Origin: Oscillospiraceae bacterium
GTDB taxonomy: Bacteria > Bacillota > Clostridia > Oscillospirales > Oscillospiraceae
Assembly (NCBI GenBank): GCA_015067725.1
Contig: SVLX01000007.1
Coordinates: forward strand, 1-64,000
Reading direction: 5' to 3'
Length of the DNA stretch: 64,000 nucleotides
In this document: positions 26,798 through 35,189 of the stretch, one piece after another
How positions within the stretch are numbered: position 1 is the stretch's first letter
How the letters are laid out: each line of letters opens with the position of its first letter
Translations under genes and position numbers: made by a program
The notes under the pieces: model-generated
The model's database searches: none
Told to the model about the DNA's origin: nothing
What the model saw: only the letters and a program-made list of their open reading frames with translations

Positions 26798-27642
26798 TGA
26801 CCCCTCCGTTTCAGTAGGGAAAAGCTGAGATTGATGATGAGCACGAAGACAAAGAGTACCACAGCTGTGGCGATTAACGCCTGACGGTGAAGCCCCTCGG
26901 CATAGCCCATTTCCAAAACAATGTTGGTGGTCAGGGTTCTTACCCCATCCAGCAGACTCCCGGGGATAACCGGCTGATTTCCGGCAATCATCATTACAGC
27001 CATGGTTTCACCCACCGCCCGACCTACACCCAGCACCACACCGCTGAATACGCCCCGTTTTGCTGCCGGGAGGATAACCCGGAAAACACTGCGCTCATGG
27101 GTTGCGCCCAGAGCCAGTGCGCCTTCATAATAGCTTTCCGGTACAGCCCGGAGGGAAGTCTCAGACACACTGATGATGGTGGGGAGAATCATCAGACCCA
27201 GGAGAATGGACGCCGCCAGCACACTCATGCCCCGGCCACCGAAGCTGTTCCGAATCAGCGGCACCAGCACCACCAGACCGAAAAAGCCAAAGACCACAGA
27301 CGGCACACCGGCCATCAGATTCACTGCGGGGCGCAGAAGCCGATACAGCCATTTCGGGCAAAACCGAGCCATAAACACTGCCGTAAAAATGCCAATGGGG
27401 ACACCCACCACCAGTGCCCCGGCAGTGACATAGAGACTGCCCACAATCATGGGCAGAATCCCATAGACGTCGTTACCCGGTCGCCACTGAAGTCCGGTGA
27501 GGAAGTTGATGACCCCGATTTTGCCCAGTGCAGGCAAACCACCCGCAAAGAGAAACAGGCAAATCAATATTACGGCGATAATCGATACACAGGCTGTCAG
27601 CAGAAACAGCAGGCGCATGATGGTTTCTTTTGGGTTTTTCAT
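26794..27642 (-). CDS. pstC: Phosphate ABC transporter permease PstC
   Basis: The 282-residue, six-TM permease shows VNLMAGVPSVVFGFFGLVVL and EGALALGATHERSVFRVILP (coupling loop). It starts behind GAGGA, 63 bases after pstS. It is the partner of PstA. Confidence 0.96.
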   Translation of the reverse strand: MKNPKETIMRLLFLLTACVSIIAVILICLFLFAGGLPALGKIGVINFLTGLQWRPGNDVYGILPMIVGSLYVTAGALVVGVPIGIFTAVFMARFCPKWLYRLLRPAVNLMAGVPSVVFGFFGLVVLVPLIRNSFGGRGMSVLAASILLGLMILPTIISVSETSLRAVPESYYEGALALGATHERSVFRVILPAAKRGVFSGVVLGVGRAVGETMAVMMIAGNQPVIPGSLLDGVRTLTTNIVLEMGYAEGLHRQALIATAVVLFVFVLIINLSFSLLKRRGQ

Positions 27643-27705
27643 GGTTTCATATCCTCGATTCTACAGCCATTTGCCGGAGAGATGTCCCTCCGGCAAAGAA
27701 GCCCT

Positions 27706-28584
27706 TTACTCCAGTTCAGCCCAGGTGGTAATCTTACCCATAAAGATGTCCCGTACCTGTAAAGTGGTCAGGTCACTGATGGGGCATTGGTTGTTGACAA
27801 TGACCGCGATACCATCCAGAGCGATTGCTGTGGCGGTGACACCCTGCGCCAGCTCCGATTCTTTCAGCTCCCGGGAAGCCATACCAATGTGGCAAGTGCC
27901 GTCAATGGTATCGGAAATGCCGGTGGAGGAATCGCTCTGTTGAATCTCAATGGTGATGTCAGGATTCAGAACTTCATAGCCTTCTTTCAATTTCTCCATC
28001 ACCGGGGTTACGGAGCTGGAACCGGAAATTACCAGCTTACCGGAGAGATTCGCCGCTTCGTATGCCGCGCCACCGGAAATGGGAATGTAGTTGTTCCCGG
28101 CGACGATGTTTTGCCCGTCGGCGCTGAGGATATAGCGGATAAAATCCTCAGCCAAAGGGGAGAGATCATCACCGGTCACGATGTTAAAGGGACGGGCGAT
28201 GGCATATTCCCCGATCAGGATATTCTCCACGGTGGGCGCAACGCCGTCAATGGAGATGGCCTTCACCGTGTCGTTGAGACTTCCCAGAGAGATGTAGCCC
28301 ATGGCGTACATATCCCCGGAGACGGTGGTCATCATCACAGAGGTGTCCTTGGTGATGATGGCAGAGAGGGTGGTATAGTCCACTTTTTCTCCGGCTTCAT
28401 TCTTCTGCTCCACACCAAAGAGCTCCACAAAGGCACTGCGTGTACCAGAGCCATCCTCCCGGGAAATGACCCCAATCTCCTGAGCGGGGTCGAACCCCTG
28501 AGTGGTGTTTTGACAGCCGGTGAGGGCAGTTACGACCACGAGAAAAGCCGCAACAAAACCCGTGATTTGCTTAAACAGATTCAT
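27706..28584 (-). CDS. pstS: Phosphate-binding lipoprotein PstS
   Basis: The 292-residue protein has a lipoprotein signal peptide with lipobox VTALTGC (Cys at about 24) that anchors it outside the membrane. Phosphate-binding family pieces are REDGSGTRSAF, KLVISGSSSVTPVMEKL and QQSDSSTGISD. The order is unusual: the GSSSVTPVMEKL block, normally near the N terminus, lies in the second half after REDGSGTR. The two halves are therefore circularly permuted relative to the E. coli type, or it is a duplicated-lobe variant. It is the first gene of the operon, behind a Pho-box-like repeat. Confidence 0.9.
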   Translation of the reverse strand: MNLFKQITGFVAAFLVVVTALTGCQNTTQGFDPAQEIGVISREDGSGTRSAFVELFGVEQKNEAGEKVDYTTLSAIITKDTSVMMTTVSGDMYAMGYISLGSLNDTVKAISIDGVAPTVENILIGEYAIARPFNIVTGDDLSPLAEDFIRYILSADGQNIVAGNNYIPISGGAAYEAANLSGKLVISGSSSVTPVMEKLKEGYEVLNPDITIEIQQSDSSTGISDTIDGTCHIGMASRELKESELAQGVTATAIALDGIAVIVNNQCPISDLTTLQVRDIFMGKITTWAELE

Positions 28585-28629
28585 CTTGTTGTCTCCTTTT
28601 TGTACTTATTATGACCCTTCCGGTCACAG

Positions 28630-28688
28630 GTATAACTTACACCAAAAAGGTAAGATTTGTTATCACGGCTTTGTAAAATGAACGTAAA
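28630..28688 (-). promoter_or_regulatory. Pho-box-like promoter of the pst-pho operon
   Basis: On the minus strand TTTACG (28688-28683), five bases, TTTACA (28677-28672) gives 6-bp direct repeats at 11-bp period, the known Gram-positive PhoP layout. A -10 candidate TTATAC lies at 28635-28630. No good -35 is seen, as expected for an activated promoter. Confidence 0.65.
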
Positions 28689-28704
28689 TTTGGAAGAATA
28701 ATGC

Positions 28705-28740
28705 GGAAGAAGACCGAACCCATTCAGAGTCCGGTCTTCC
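28705..28740 (-). terminator. Terminator-like hairpin after the aminotransferase gene
   Basis: GAAGACCG/CGGTCTTC arms (28709-28716 and 28732-28739) are followed on the minus strand by CTTCCGCATTATTCTT. The U-tract is weak. Confidence 0.55.
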
Positions 28741-28762
28741 TGTGCTGTTGGTTATTTAAGAT

Positions 28763-29971
28763 TTAGTCGCAGAAGACATATTCCTTCAGCCGTGTAAAGG
28801 CTTCCTCCACCCGGCTCAGCGGCAGAGCCAGATTCATCCGCAGGTGGCACGGGCCATTAAACTGACGACCATCCTGAATGGCAACGCCCACATCCCATGC
28901 GGCGGAGAGAACCGCATCAATGGTCTTGCCCTTTGCTTTGCACCAGGCGGTGCAGTCCACAAACAGCATATAAGTACCCTCGGGGCAGGATACCTCCAGA
29001 CCCGGGAAATTCTCCCGGATGTACCGGCAGGCGAAGTCCACGTTTCCTTTCAGCACCTGACGCAGTTCTTCCAACCATGCTTCTCCCGTGGGGCTGTACG
29101 CACCGATGAGGGCATACATGGACAGCACATTCATGCCGTTATAGTGGGGCATGGAGGCGGCCTTGTCCACCCGATCCCGGAGATAGTCGTTGTAAATTAT
29201 CCGGTAGCTACCCACCAGACCAGCCAGATTGAAGGTCTTGCTGGGGGCATACATGGCAACGGTGCGCATTTTGGCGTCCTCGCTGACAGACTGGGTGGGG
29301 ATGTGCTGATGGTCACCCAAAGTCAGGTCAGACCAGATTTCATCGGAAATAACATAGACATCATATTTCTGGAACAGGGCCATGGCCTTTTCCAGTTCCC
29401 ACCGCTCCCAGACTCTGCCGCAGGGGTTGTGGGGACTGCAGAGGATGGCGGCGTGAATCTTCTCCCGGGAGAGCTTTTCTTCCATGTCGGCATAGTCCAT
29501 ACGCCAGATGCCCTGCGCATCCTGCACAAGCGGGGAGTGAACCAGATGATAGCCGTTGTCCTCATCGACAGCGTGAGTGAAGCCAACATAGGTTGGGCTG
29601 TGTACCAGCACCTTGTCTCCCCGGGAGCAAAGAACATTGAGGGCGCTGACAACGCCACCGAGAACACCATTGGCATAGCCGATATGCTTGGGCTCCAAGC
29701 CCTCTACACCATTGCGGCGGCGGTGCCAGTCAATGATGGCATCAAAGTATTCCTGACGGGGGGAGAAGTAACCGAAGGTGGGGTGCTGTGCCCGCTGAAT
29801 CACTGCCTCCTGAATGGAGGGGGCAGTGGGGAAGTTCATATCGGCAACCCACATGGGGATGGGGTCAAATCCGGCTTTGGGTGCGGCAGGGGCAAACCCC
29901 TGGCCCAGCATATCCACGGCAATGGCATCCAGACCACGGCGGTCAATGATGGAGGTAAAGTCAAATTTCAT
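28763..29971 (-). CDS. MalY/PatB-type PLP aminotransferase (C-S lyase)
   Basis: The 402-residue fold-type I PLP enzyme opens with the family's FDFTSIIDRRG and PMWVADMNFPTAPSIQ. It has LCSPHNPCGRVW, the ISDEIWSDL metal/PLP aspartate segment and the Schiff-base Lys in APSKTFNLAGL. MalY/PatB proteins are cystathionine beta-lyases that release homocysteine, pyruvate and ammonia. It is cytosolic. It is a single gene with its own promoter and terminator. The substrate is not decided by the sequence. Confidence 0.9.
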   Translation of the reverse strand: MKFDFTSIIDRRGLDAIAVDMLGQGFAPAAPKAGFDPIPMWVADMNFPTAPSIQEAVIQRAQHPTFGYFSPRQEYFDAIIDWHRRRNGVEGLEPKHIGYANGVLGGVVSALNVLCSRGDKVLVHSPTYVGFTHAVDEDNGYHLVHSPLVQDAQGIWRMDYADMEEKLSREKIHAAILCSPHNPCGRVWERWELEKAMALFQKYDVYVISDEIWSDLTLGDHQHIPTQSVSEDAKMRTVAMYAPSKTFNLAGLVGSYRIIYNDYLRDRVDKAASMPHYNGMNVLSMYALIGAYSPTGEAWLEELRQVLKGNVDFACRYIRENFPGLEVSCPEGTYMLFVDCTAWCKAKGKTIDAVLSAAWDVGVAIQDGRQFNGPCHLRMNLALPLSRVEEAFTRLKEYVFCD

Positions 29972-30015
29972 GCTTTTGGTGTTCCTTTCTGTAAGAGGTT
30001 GGATATTATGGGTAT

Positions 30016-30044
30016 ATTATAGGGGTTTTTCGGGGAGTTTGCAA
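30016..30044 (-). promoter_or_regulatory. Promoter of the aminotransferase gene
   Basis: On the minus strand TTGCAA (30044-30039), 17 bases, TATAAT (30021-30016). Confidence 0.75.
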
Positions 30045-30256
30045 TGGTAAATTTCACTAAGCTGGGAATCTGTTCAGATACAGCTCCTAAGAGGTCACAC
30101 AGGCATACTACTGGGGGTTACAAGATACCTACAACCGGATACAGCGGAAGCGGAACAAATTCTGAGCCCCAGACAGAGAAATTCGGTTTAGCGTCTGTAA
30201 AAGCGAAATTCTCAGCCACCACCTGCATAGGCTTATCCCGAAAGGTGGTGCAATCC
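30045..30256. other. Intergenic region before spmA
   Basis: No gene is supported here, although the spmA frame stays open through it. It holds a 10-bp imperfect inverted repeat, GAGAAATTCG (30176-30185) and CGAAATTCTC (30204-30213), flanked by CAGAC/GTCTG. I see no convincing sigma-A promoter; spmA is normally read by a sporulation sigma factor whose boxes I cannot assign. Confidence 0.4.
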
Positions 30257-30841
30257 ATGGTCATGTCCTATGTCTGGTTCTTTATGGTCCTGCTGTCCGT
30301 GGTCTTTTCCCTGCTCTCCGGAGAGGGAGGGAAGCTCAGCGAAAGTCTGTTGTCTGGGGCACAGTCGGGAATCACGCTGGCCATTTCCATTGCCGGGCCA
30401 ATGTGCCTCTGGTCGGGATTGGGGAAAGCCATGGAGCGCTCCGGGCTCAATCGGGTGGTGGCAAAACTGTCCAGCCCCCTGGTGGGGAGACTCTTTCCAT
30501 CTGCCCGGAAAGATGAGACCACTGCCGCCTACCTGTGTGCCAATCTCTGTGCCAATTTTCTGGGTTTGGGTAATGCCGCTACCCCCATGGGCATTGCCGC
30601 CACAAAACGAATGGCCAGCCTCGCCCCAAAAGGGGAGGCCAGCCACGAGATGTGCCGCCTGATTGTGATGAATACCGCCTCGATTCAGCTCATTCCTGCC
30701 AATGTCGCTGCTGTCCGTGCCTCTCTGGGCTGTGACAGCAGCTTTGACATTCTGCCCGCGGTCTGGGTGACCTCCCTGTGTTCCGTGGCTGTGGGATTGC
30801 TGGCAGCCAGAGTGTTTCAGGGGGTGCGGAAAGATGGGTGA
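30257..30841 (+). CDS. spmA: Spore maturation protein SpmA
   Basis: The 194-residue membrane protein of the nucleoside-recognition (Gate) family starts at ATG 30257 behind AGGTGG, giving MVMSYVWFFMVLL, the usual SpmA N terminus. It has CANLCANFLGLGNAATPMGI and MCRLIVMNTASIQLIPANVA. In Bacillus it acts with SpmB in dehydration of the spore core. Its end overlaps spmB by eight bases. Confidence 0.93.
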   Translation: MVMSYVWFFMVLLSVVFSLLSGEGGKLSESLLSGAQSGITLAISIAGPMCLWSGLGKAMERSGLNRVVAKLSSPLVGRLFPSARKDETTAAYLCANLCANFLGLGNAATPMGIAATKRMASLAPKGEASHEMCRLIVMNTASIQLIPANVAAVRASLGCDSSFDILPAVWVTSLCSVAVGLLAARVFQGVRKDG

Positions 30842-31340
30842 AGTGATTCTTCCGTTGGTGCTTCTTGCTGTTAGCCTCTTTACCCTGCACAGGAAAGAAA
30901 ACCTCTATGATGCGCTGATTTCCGGGGCAGGGGATGGGCTCAGCACCTTGAAATCCATTGTGCCTGCCTTAGTGGTGCTGCTGACGGCGGTGCAAATGCT
31001 CCGCACGTCCGGGGCGATGGAAGCATTGACCGGACTTCTCTCTCCGGTATTCCGGTTTCTGGGAATTCCGCCGGAGACCGCCCCGTTGGTGCTGATTCGT
31101 CCATTCAGCGGCAGTGCGGCGCTGGCGGTGGGCGCGGAAATCATGGCTGCTTATGGCGTGGACAGCGCCATCGGTCGCACCGCCGCCATTATGCTGGGCA
31201 GTACAGAGACCACATTTTATACCATCAGTGTTTACTTTGGGGCGGCGGGGGTCAAGCGGACAAGATATGCTGTCCCGGCGGCTCTGCTGGCTGATTTAAC
31301 CGGTTTTTTGATGGCCAGCATCACCGCCCGGTTTTTTTAG
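30834..31340 (+). CDS. spmB: Spore maturation protein SpmB
   Basis: The 168-residue, multi-TM Gate-family protein has IRPFSGSAALAVGAEIM and GRTAAIMLGSTETTFYTISV, which are SpmB hallmarks. It is translationally coupled to spmA. It marks the organism as a spore former. Confidence 0.94.
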   Translation: MGEVILPLVLLAVSLFTLHRKENLYDALISGAGDGLSTLKSIVPALVVLLTAVQMLRTSGAMEALTGLLSPVFRFLGIPPETAPLVLIRPFSGSAALAVGAEIMAAYGVDSAIGRTAAIMLGSTETTFYTISVYFGAAGVKRTRYAVPAALLADLTGFLMASITARFF

Positions 31341-31346
31341 ACGCAA

Positions 31347-31385
31347 AAGGACTCTGCCCAGACCAAAATCCAGGCAGAGTCCCTT
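31347..31385. terminator. Convergent terminator between spmB and the lipoprotein gene
   Basis: GGACTCTGCC (31349-31358) and GGCAGAGTCC (31373-31382) pair perfectly around a 14-nt loop with A- and T-rich flanks. Confidence 0.7.
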
Positions 31386-31416
31386 GGTATCAGAAATGTC
31401 TTTTATAAAAGTGGGA

Positions 31417-32880
31417 TTAGAAGCCGCTGAGCTGGAAGGCAACCAGTTCCATGGCAGACTGGTCGGCACGGTCTTCGGTCATAATCACCAGAATGCTGCC
31501 GTCGGGGAGTACCGCACCGCCACAGAACCAGGGATAGCTGGTACCGAAGACATCACCGTCTTCCAGAGAACCCAGATAAGTACCGTCAGCGGACCAGAAG
31601 ACCAGTTCACGCATATTGGCATCGAGACCCATGAAACCGTTGGCGGTCTTTGCCACGAAGGTTACACTGCCCAGACCCCAGTCGCTGTCGCCGTCAAGAG
31701 TCATGACTAAAGTGCCATCGGGGTTATACACGAAGACATAGTGGTCGCCATCAAGGTTGCTGCCGCAGACATAGATGTAGCTGTTGTCCACCATCAGGTG
31801 GGAGATGGTGTCCACCTCTGCAAAGATCATGTCCTGTGTGGACATGTTGCCGCCGGAGATGGTAATCTTCTGGCACTCGTTGCTGGAGAACCAGCTAATG
31901 CCCCAAGTGCCATCAGGAGCCATGCAGACGGAATCCGTGTCCTCATAGCTGGCAACCAGAGTGCCGTCGGTGTAGCAGGACAGGGGTTCCATAAAGGCGG
32001 AGAGCCACAGACTGCCGTCATTAGACACCTGAATGGCGTCAAATTCACCATCCACTGCCACATCACTGTCATAGACCAGCTCGGCGCCGTCCATGGTATA
32101 GCGCTTCAGAACGCCATCGGTGAGGATGTACACATTGCCGCCGGCGGCATAAGCCACAGCATGCTCAAAGGTTTCCTTGGTGACCAGGGGATCAGAGATG
32201 GGAATCCACTGGCTGTTGATGGCAATATTGCCCAGCATAGCGGTGCGGTTCTCTGCGGAGAAGGGCTCGCCATCCCAGGGCCAGGGGAAGTCCACATTGC
32301 CTACGTCGGTCAGCGTGAACTCCAGACCGGCGAGAAGCTGCTGGGTGGTGGCGCTGTTATAGTCGCCCAGGATTTCCACAAAGACAGTGGCACCGGCGGC
32401 TTCGTCGCGGCCAAAGTACCGCAGGCAGGGCTCGCCCCAGTAGTTGCCTTCCTGCATCAGGCAGGGGAAACCACCGATGGTGACAAAGTCATAGCTGTTG
32501 TTCACGGCATACTCGTAAGCATCGAAGCCATAGCTGTCCAGATAACTCCGGAAGGACTCGGCATCCTCAATGCTGACCCGGATTTCCACGTTGATTTCAT
32601 AGCCCTCGTCTTCGGCGGGGACAATGATCAGGAGCTTGGCATATTCCTCGTCGTGGTAGAAGTCGTCTTCTGCGTCATAGGTCCAGACATCAGCATCATA
32701 GGTCAGGTTAAACAGCTCAGTTTCCAGCTTGGTGCCGTTTTCGGGTACCTCAACAGGCTCACTGGGCTGGTTGGTCTGGGGCTCGGTAGCCTCGTTGGAG
32801 GGGTTGGGCTCATCGGTGTCGCAAGCCGCAAAGGTCAGCAGCATACACAGAGCCAGAAGCAGTGCAAGTAACTTTTTCAT
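31417..32880 (-). CDS. Secreted lipoprotein with propeller-like C-terminal domain
   Basis: The 487-residue protein has a signal peptide with lipobox LTFAAC (lipid Cys20), then a Pro/Glu/Thr-rich spacer. Residues about 50-200 form a domain similar in style to small lipoproteins of Clostridia. The rest shows repeated blade-like stretches (GGNVYILTDGVLKRY, NDGSLWLSAF, PDGTLVMTL, ADGTYLGSL, LPDGSILVIM), suggesting a six- or seven-bladed beta-propeller facing outside. It follows the TM2-domain gene by 40 bases, probably in one transcript. No named family is recognised. Confidence 0.8.
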   Translation of the reverse strand: MKKLLALLLALCMLLTFAACDTDEPNPSNEATEPQTNQPSEPVEVPENGTKLETELFNLTYDADVWTYDAEDDFYHDEEYAKLLIIVPAEDEGYEINVEIRVSIEDAESFRSYLDSYGFDAYEYAVNNSYDFVTIGGFPCLMQEGNYWGEPCLRYFGRDEAAGATVFVEILGDYNSATTQQLLAGLEFTLTDVGNVDFPWPWDGEPFSAENRTAMLGNIAINSQWIPISDPLVTKETFEHAVAYAAGGNVYILTDGVLKRYTMDGAELVYDSDVAVDGEFDAIQVSNDGSLWLSAFMEPLSCYTDGTLVASYEDTDSVCMAPDGTWGISWFSSNECQKITISGGNMSTQDMIFAEVDTISHLMVDNSYIYVCGSNLDGDHYVFVYNPDGTLVMTLDGDSDWGLGSVTFVAKTANGFMGLDANMRELVFWSADGTYLGSLEDGDVFGTSYPWFCGGAVLPDGSILVIMTEDRADQSAMELVAFQLSGF

Positions 32881-32920
32881 GTCTTCAATCTCCTTTATTG
32901 GTCAGATATTTATTGTTCGG

Positions 32921-33580
32921 TCAGTCCTTGACCAAAGGTTGACCCTTTTTGTCGGTAAAGCTACCGGTGAGGATGCGGATAATGTCCACCAGCCAGCCAA
33001 TACCCAGCAAACCGCCGGTAATGAGCCAGAGAATGCCGGTGCCAACTTTACCCACATAGAACCGATGGAAGCCTAACCCGCCAAGGAAAATGGCCAGCAA
33101 CAGAGCGACCAGCTTCTTCTTGCTGCCTTCTGCGCCGGGCTTCTCCTCGGGGGCGGGAGCAACGTAATTCTCCACCGCTTCGCCGTTGATGATCTTCTGG
33201 ATGGTCTCGGTGACGGTATCGATATATGCCCCCTGCAACAGCGGACGCTCTGCCACACCCTTGACCCCTTTGCGCAGGACACTGTTCTTACCCACATCCA
33301 TGGAGAAGTTGCCCATATGTACATTGGTCTGGCTGGTGGCGATGGAGGGCATCACCTTCAGCTTGCCTTCTTTGACGGTAACCGACAGCATCACATCCAA
33401 ATCCGGCTCCTTCTTGAAAGCGATCCTGGGTCCGCCAATACCACCTTTCAAAGAGAAGGGCATCTGGAAAGCCTGCGCTCTGGCCGAAAGTTTCTCATAG
33501 AGCAGTTCCGTGGTCAGCTCCGGAGATACCTGAACTGTTCTGGCGGTGGTTGCCGATGCGTATTCCTGAAAACTTGCCAT
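32921..33580 (-). CDS. TM2-domain membrane protein
   Basis: The 219-residue protein has an N-terminal soluble part of about 145 residues of unknown fold. It ends in a TM2 domain: [40 protein letters not shown], then [12 protein letters not shown]2 domains have two TM helices joined by a short turn. The gene starts at ATG behind AAAGGAGG and leads the lipoprotein gene. Its role is unknown. Confidence 0.85.
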   Translation of the reverse strand: MASFQEYASATTARTVQVSPELTTELLYEKLSARAQAFQMPFSLKGGIGGPRIAFKKEPDLDVMLSVTVKEGKLKVMPSIATSQTNVHMGNFSMDVGKNSVLRKGVKGVAERPLLQGAYIDTVTETIQKIINGEAVENYVAPAPEEKPGAEGSKKKLVALLLAIFLGGLGFHRFYVGKVGTGILWLITGGLLGIGWLVDIIRILTGSFTDKKGQPLVKD

Positions 33581-33640
33581 AATCTAACCTCCTTTTTACA
33601 AAATTCCCGGACAAAAAATACAGAAACCCACATTCCCCCT

Positions 33641-33669
33641 TTGACCATTGGGAAAAAATGTGGTATACT
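33641..33669 (+). promoter_or_regulatory. Promoter of the structured leader/LuxR gene
   Basis: TTGACC (33641-33646), 17 bases, TATACT (33664-33669) with extended TGG. Transcription should begin near 33676, about 250 nt before the first start codon. Confidence 0.8.
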
Positions 33670-33672
33670 GTT

Positions 33673-33750
33673 CAAAAGGGGAGTCTTAAGTGTCCGTTGG
33701 CGCGCCCACTTAAGACCACCATGCGAATGCACAATGAGGGACCCCTTTTG
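33673..33750 (+). ncRNA. Candidate structured small RNA or leader RNA
   Basis: It lies directly behind a strong promoter. An outer 9-bp stem CAAAAGGGG (33673-33681)/CCCCTTTTG (33742-33750) encloses a perfect 10-bp hairpin GTCTTAAGTG (33683-33692)/CACTTAAGAC (33707-33716). The 3' arm ends in CCCCTTTT, which resembles a terminator. It could be a free RNA of about 75 nt or the first part of the LuxR leader. A short mobile repeat is also possible because the ends are inverted repeats. Confidence 0.5.
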
Positions 33751-33834
33751 TTGAATCATCCGTAACGATGCTAAGGACCATACCCCTTTCTGAATCCTGT
33801 ACATTAGATTATAACTGCATTTCACCCCCGTGTC

Positions 33835-33894
33835 CCCACCCTTTGCCCATTTTACGGGGTGGGCTACCCACAATTCTCCCGGAGAAAGTGTGGG
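33835..33894 (+). promoter_or_regulatory. Two hairpins in the LuxR-gene leader
   Basis: CCCACCC/GGGTGGG (33835-33841, 33857-33863) is followed by a compact hairpin, CCCACA..TTCTC-CCG-GAGAA..TGTGGG (33867-33894), just before the ribosome site GGAGAGG. They may control translation. I see no match to a known riboswitch. Confidence 0.45.
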
Positions 33895-33924
33895 AAAGTG
33901 TGGGGTGGTTGAAGGAGAGGACGT

Positions 33925-35091
33925 ATGAAGAAGTTGTTTATTTGCTCTGCATTGGTGCTGACCACACTGATGCTCGCCGGGTGCACCAATGGCAACACGA
34001 TAATTTCTGGTGCATCTGCGGTTTATACGGTTATGGCCGGCCTTTCGCTGCTCCTGCTGGTCACATATTGCTATTTAATTCAAAAGAAGAACGGCTGGTT
34101 CCTCCTACTCTTTTCGTTGGTTACCATCATCAATGCCGGCTATCTTTCTTTGGCTTTGTCGACAACATTGGAGGAGGCGTTACTGGCTAATCGAATCGCT
34201 TATCTGGGATCTGCTTTCCTGCCCATGAGCATACTGATGATTATCCTCAGTGTGACCAGGCTTCGTGTTCTTAAGATTGTCCCAGGTCTTCTCTTTGTGC
34301 TGGGCATGGTGGTCTTCCTGGTGGCGGCAAGTCCCGGATTCTCGGATATCTACTATAAAGAGGTTGCGCTCCATTGGGTGGGCGGTGTTGCCGTCCTGGA
34401 CAAAGTTTATGGGCCATACCATAGTCTGTACGGCGCATATCTCTTGCTGTACTTTGTGGCCATTATTGGTGCTGTTACCCACGCTATCCTGAAAAACCTG
34501 TTGGATTCCAAGAGCCACATGGTGATTCTGGCTATGGCCGCCTTTGTCAATATGGGTGTCTGGCTCATGGAGCAGTTGGTAAAGATTGACTTTGAATTGC
34601 TGTCAGTGTCCTATGTGATCAGTGAGCTGTTCCTGCTGTGTTTGTGCCTGCTGATCCAGGAGAGTGAACGTGTGGCCACGGTTGTCATTGACGGTAAGGA
34701 AGAAGCTGTTGCGCCAAAAACGCACCATACCATTGTGCCGGATAACCAGACGCTGACGGACAAATCAACAGAGTTTTGTGACGGCATCGGATCCCAGTCC
34801 ATGGAGTTGGGCGCTCTTGCGACTGAGATGCCGGTCTGTCCCATAAGTCAGCCCTCGGTGGATATGTTGGAGCTGTTCCGGAATGGGCTTGAAGAGCTGA
34901 CCCCCACCGAAAGACTCATCTATGATTTCTATCTGGAAGACAAATCCACCAGAGAGATCATGGCGGAACTGAACATCAAGGAGAATACCTTGAAATACCA
35001 CAACAAGAACCTTTACAGCAAACTGGGCGTCTCCTCCAGAAAACAATTGGTTGTTTTGGCCAGAGCAATGGAGGCCAATTCTCCACTCTGA
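33925..35091 (+). CDS. Membrane-bound LuxR-type regulator with N-terminal 7TM-like region
   Basis: In this 388-residue protein a first hydrophobic segment ends in a lipobox-like LMLAGC (Cys20). About seven more TM spans (residues 30-245) follow, in the style of the N-terminal 7TM sensor of some histidine kinases. A soluble linker runs to about 310. The C terminus is a LuxR/FixJ HTH: ELTPTERLIYDFYLEDKS, then REIMAELNIKENTLKYHNKN and LYSKLGVSSRKQLV. It has no receiver or kinase domain, so it looks like a one-component membrane-anchored transcription factor. It has its own promoter and a long structured leader. Confidence 0.85.
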   Translation: MKKLFICSALVLTTLMLAGCTNGNTIISGASAVYTVMAGLSLLLLVTYCYLIQKKNGWFLLLFSLVTIINAGYLSLALSTTLEEALLANRIAYLGSAFLPMSILMIILSVTRLRVLKIVPGLLFVLGMVVFLVAASPGFSDIYYKEVALHWVGGVAVLDKVYGPYHSLYGAYLLLYFVAIIGAVTHAILKNLLDSKSHMVILAMAAFVNMGVWLMEQLVKIDFELLSVSYVISELFLLCLCLLIQESERVATVVIDGKEEAVAPKTHHTIVPDNQTLTDKSTEFCDGIGSQSMELGALATEMPVCPISQPSVDMLELFRNGLEELTPTERLIYDFYLEDKSTREIMAELNIKENTLKYHNKNLYSKLGVSSRKQLVVLARAMEANSPL

Positions 35092-35123
35092 GGCAAAAAA
35101 CCGGATAAATCCCAATTTTCCCC

Positions 35124-35152
35124 TGTACATTTGAGGGAAGATTTGGTATACT
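35124..35152 (+). promoter_or_regulatory. Promoter of argS
   Basis: TGTACA (35124-35129), 17 bases, TATACT (35147-35152) with extended TTGG. The leader is short (about 30 nt), with no T-box features. Confidence 0.6.
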
Positions 35153-35189
35153 ATGAAGAACCACAAAAACAAGTACGAGGAGTTTATCC

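Noticed and set aside
30044-30256. N-terminal extension of SpmA by 71 residues
   Set aside because: The extension does not look like SpmA and has no ribosome site; ATG 30257 follows AGGTGG and gives the family N terminus.
35101-35189. T-box riboswitch before argS
   Set aside because: The leader is only about 30 nt from the predicted start, with no T-box sequence or terminator.
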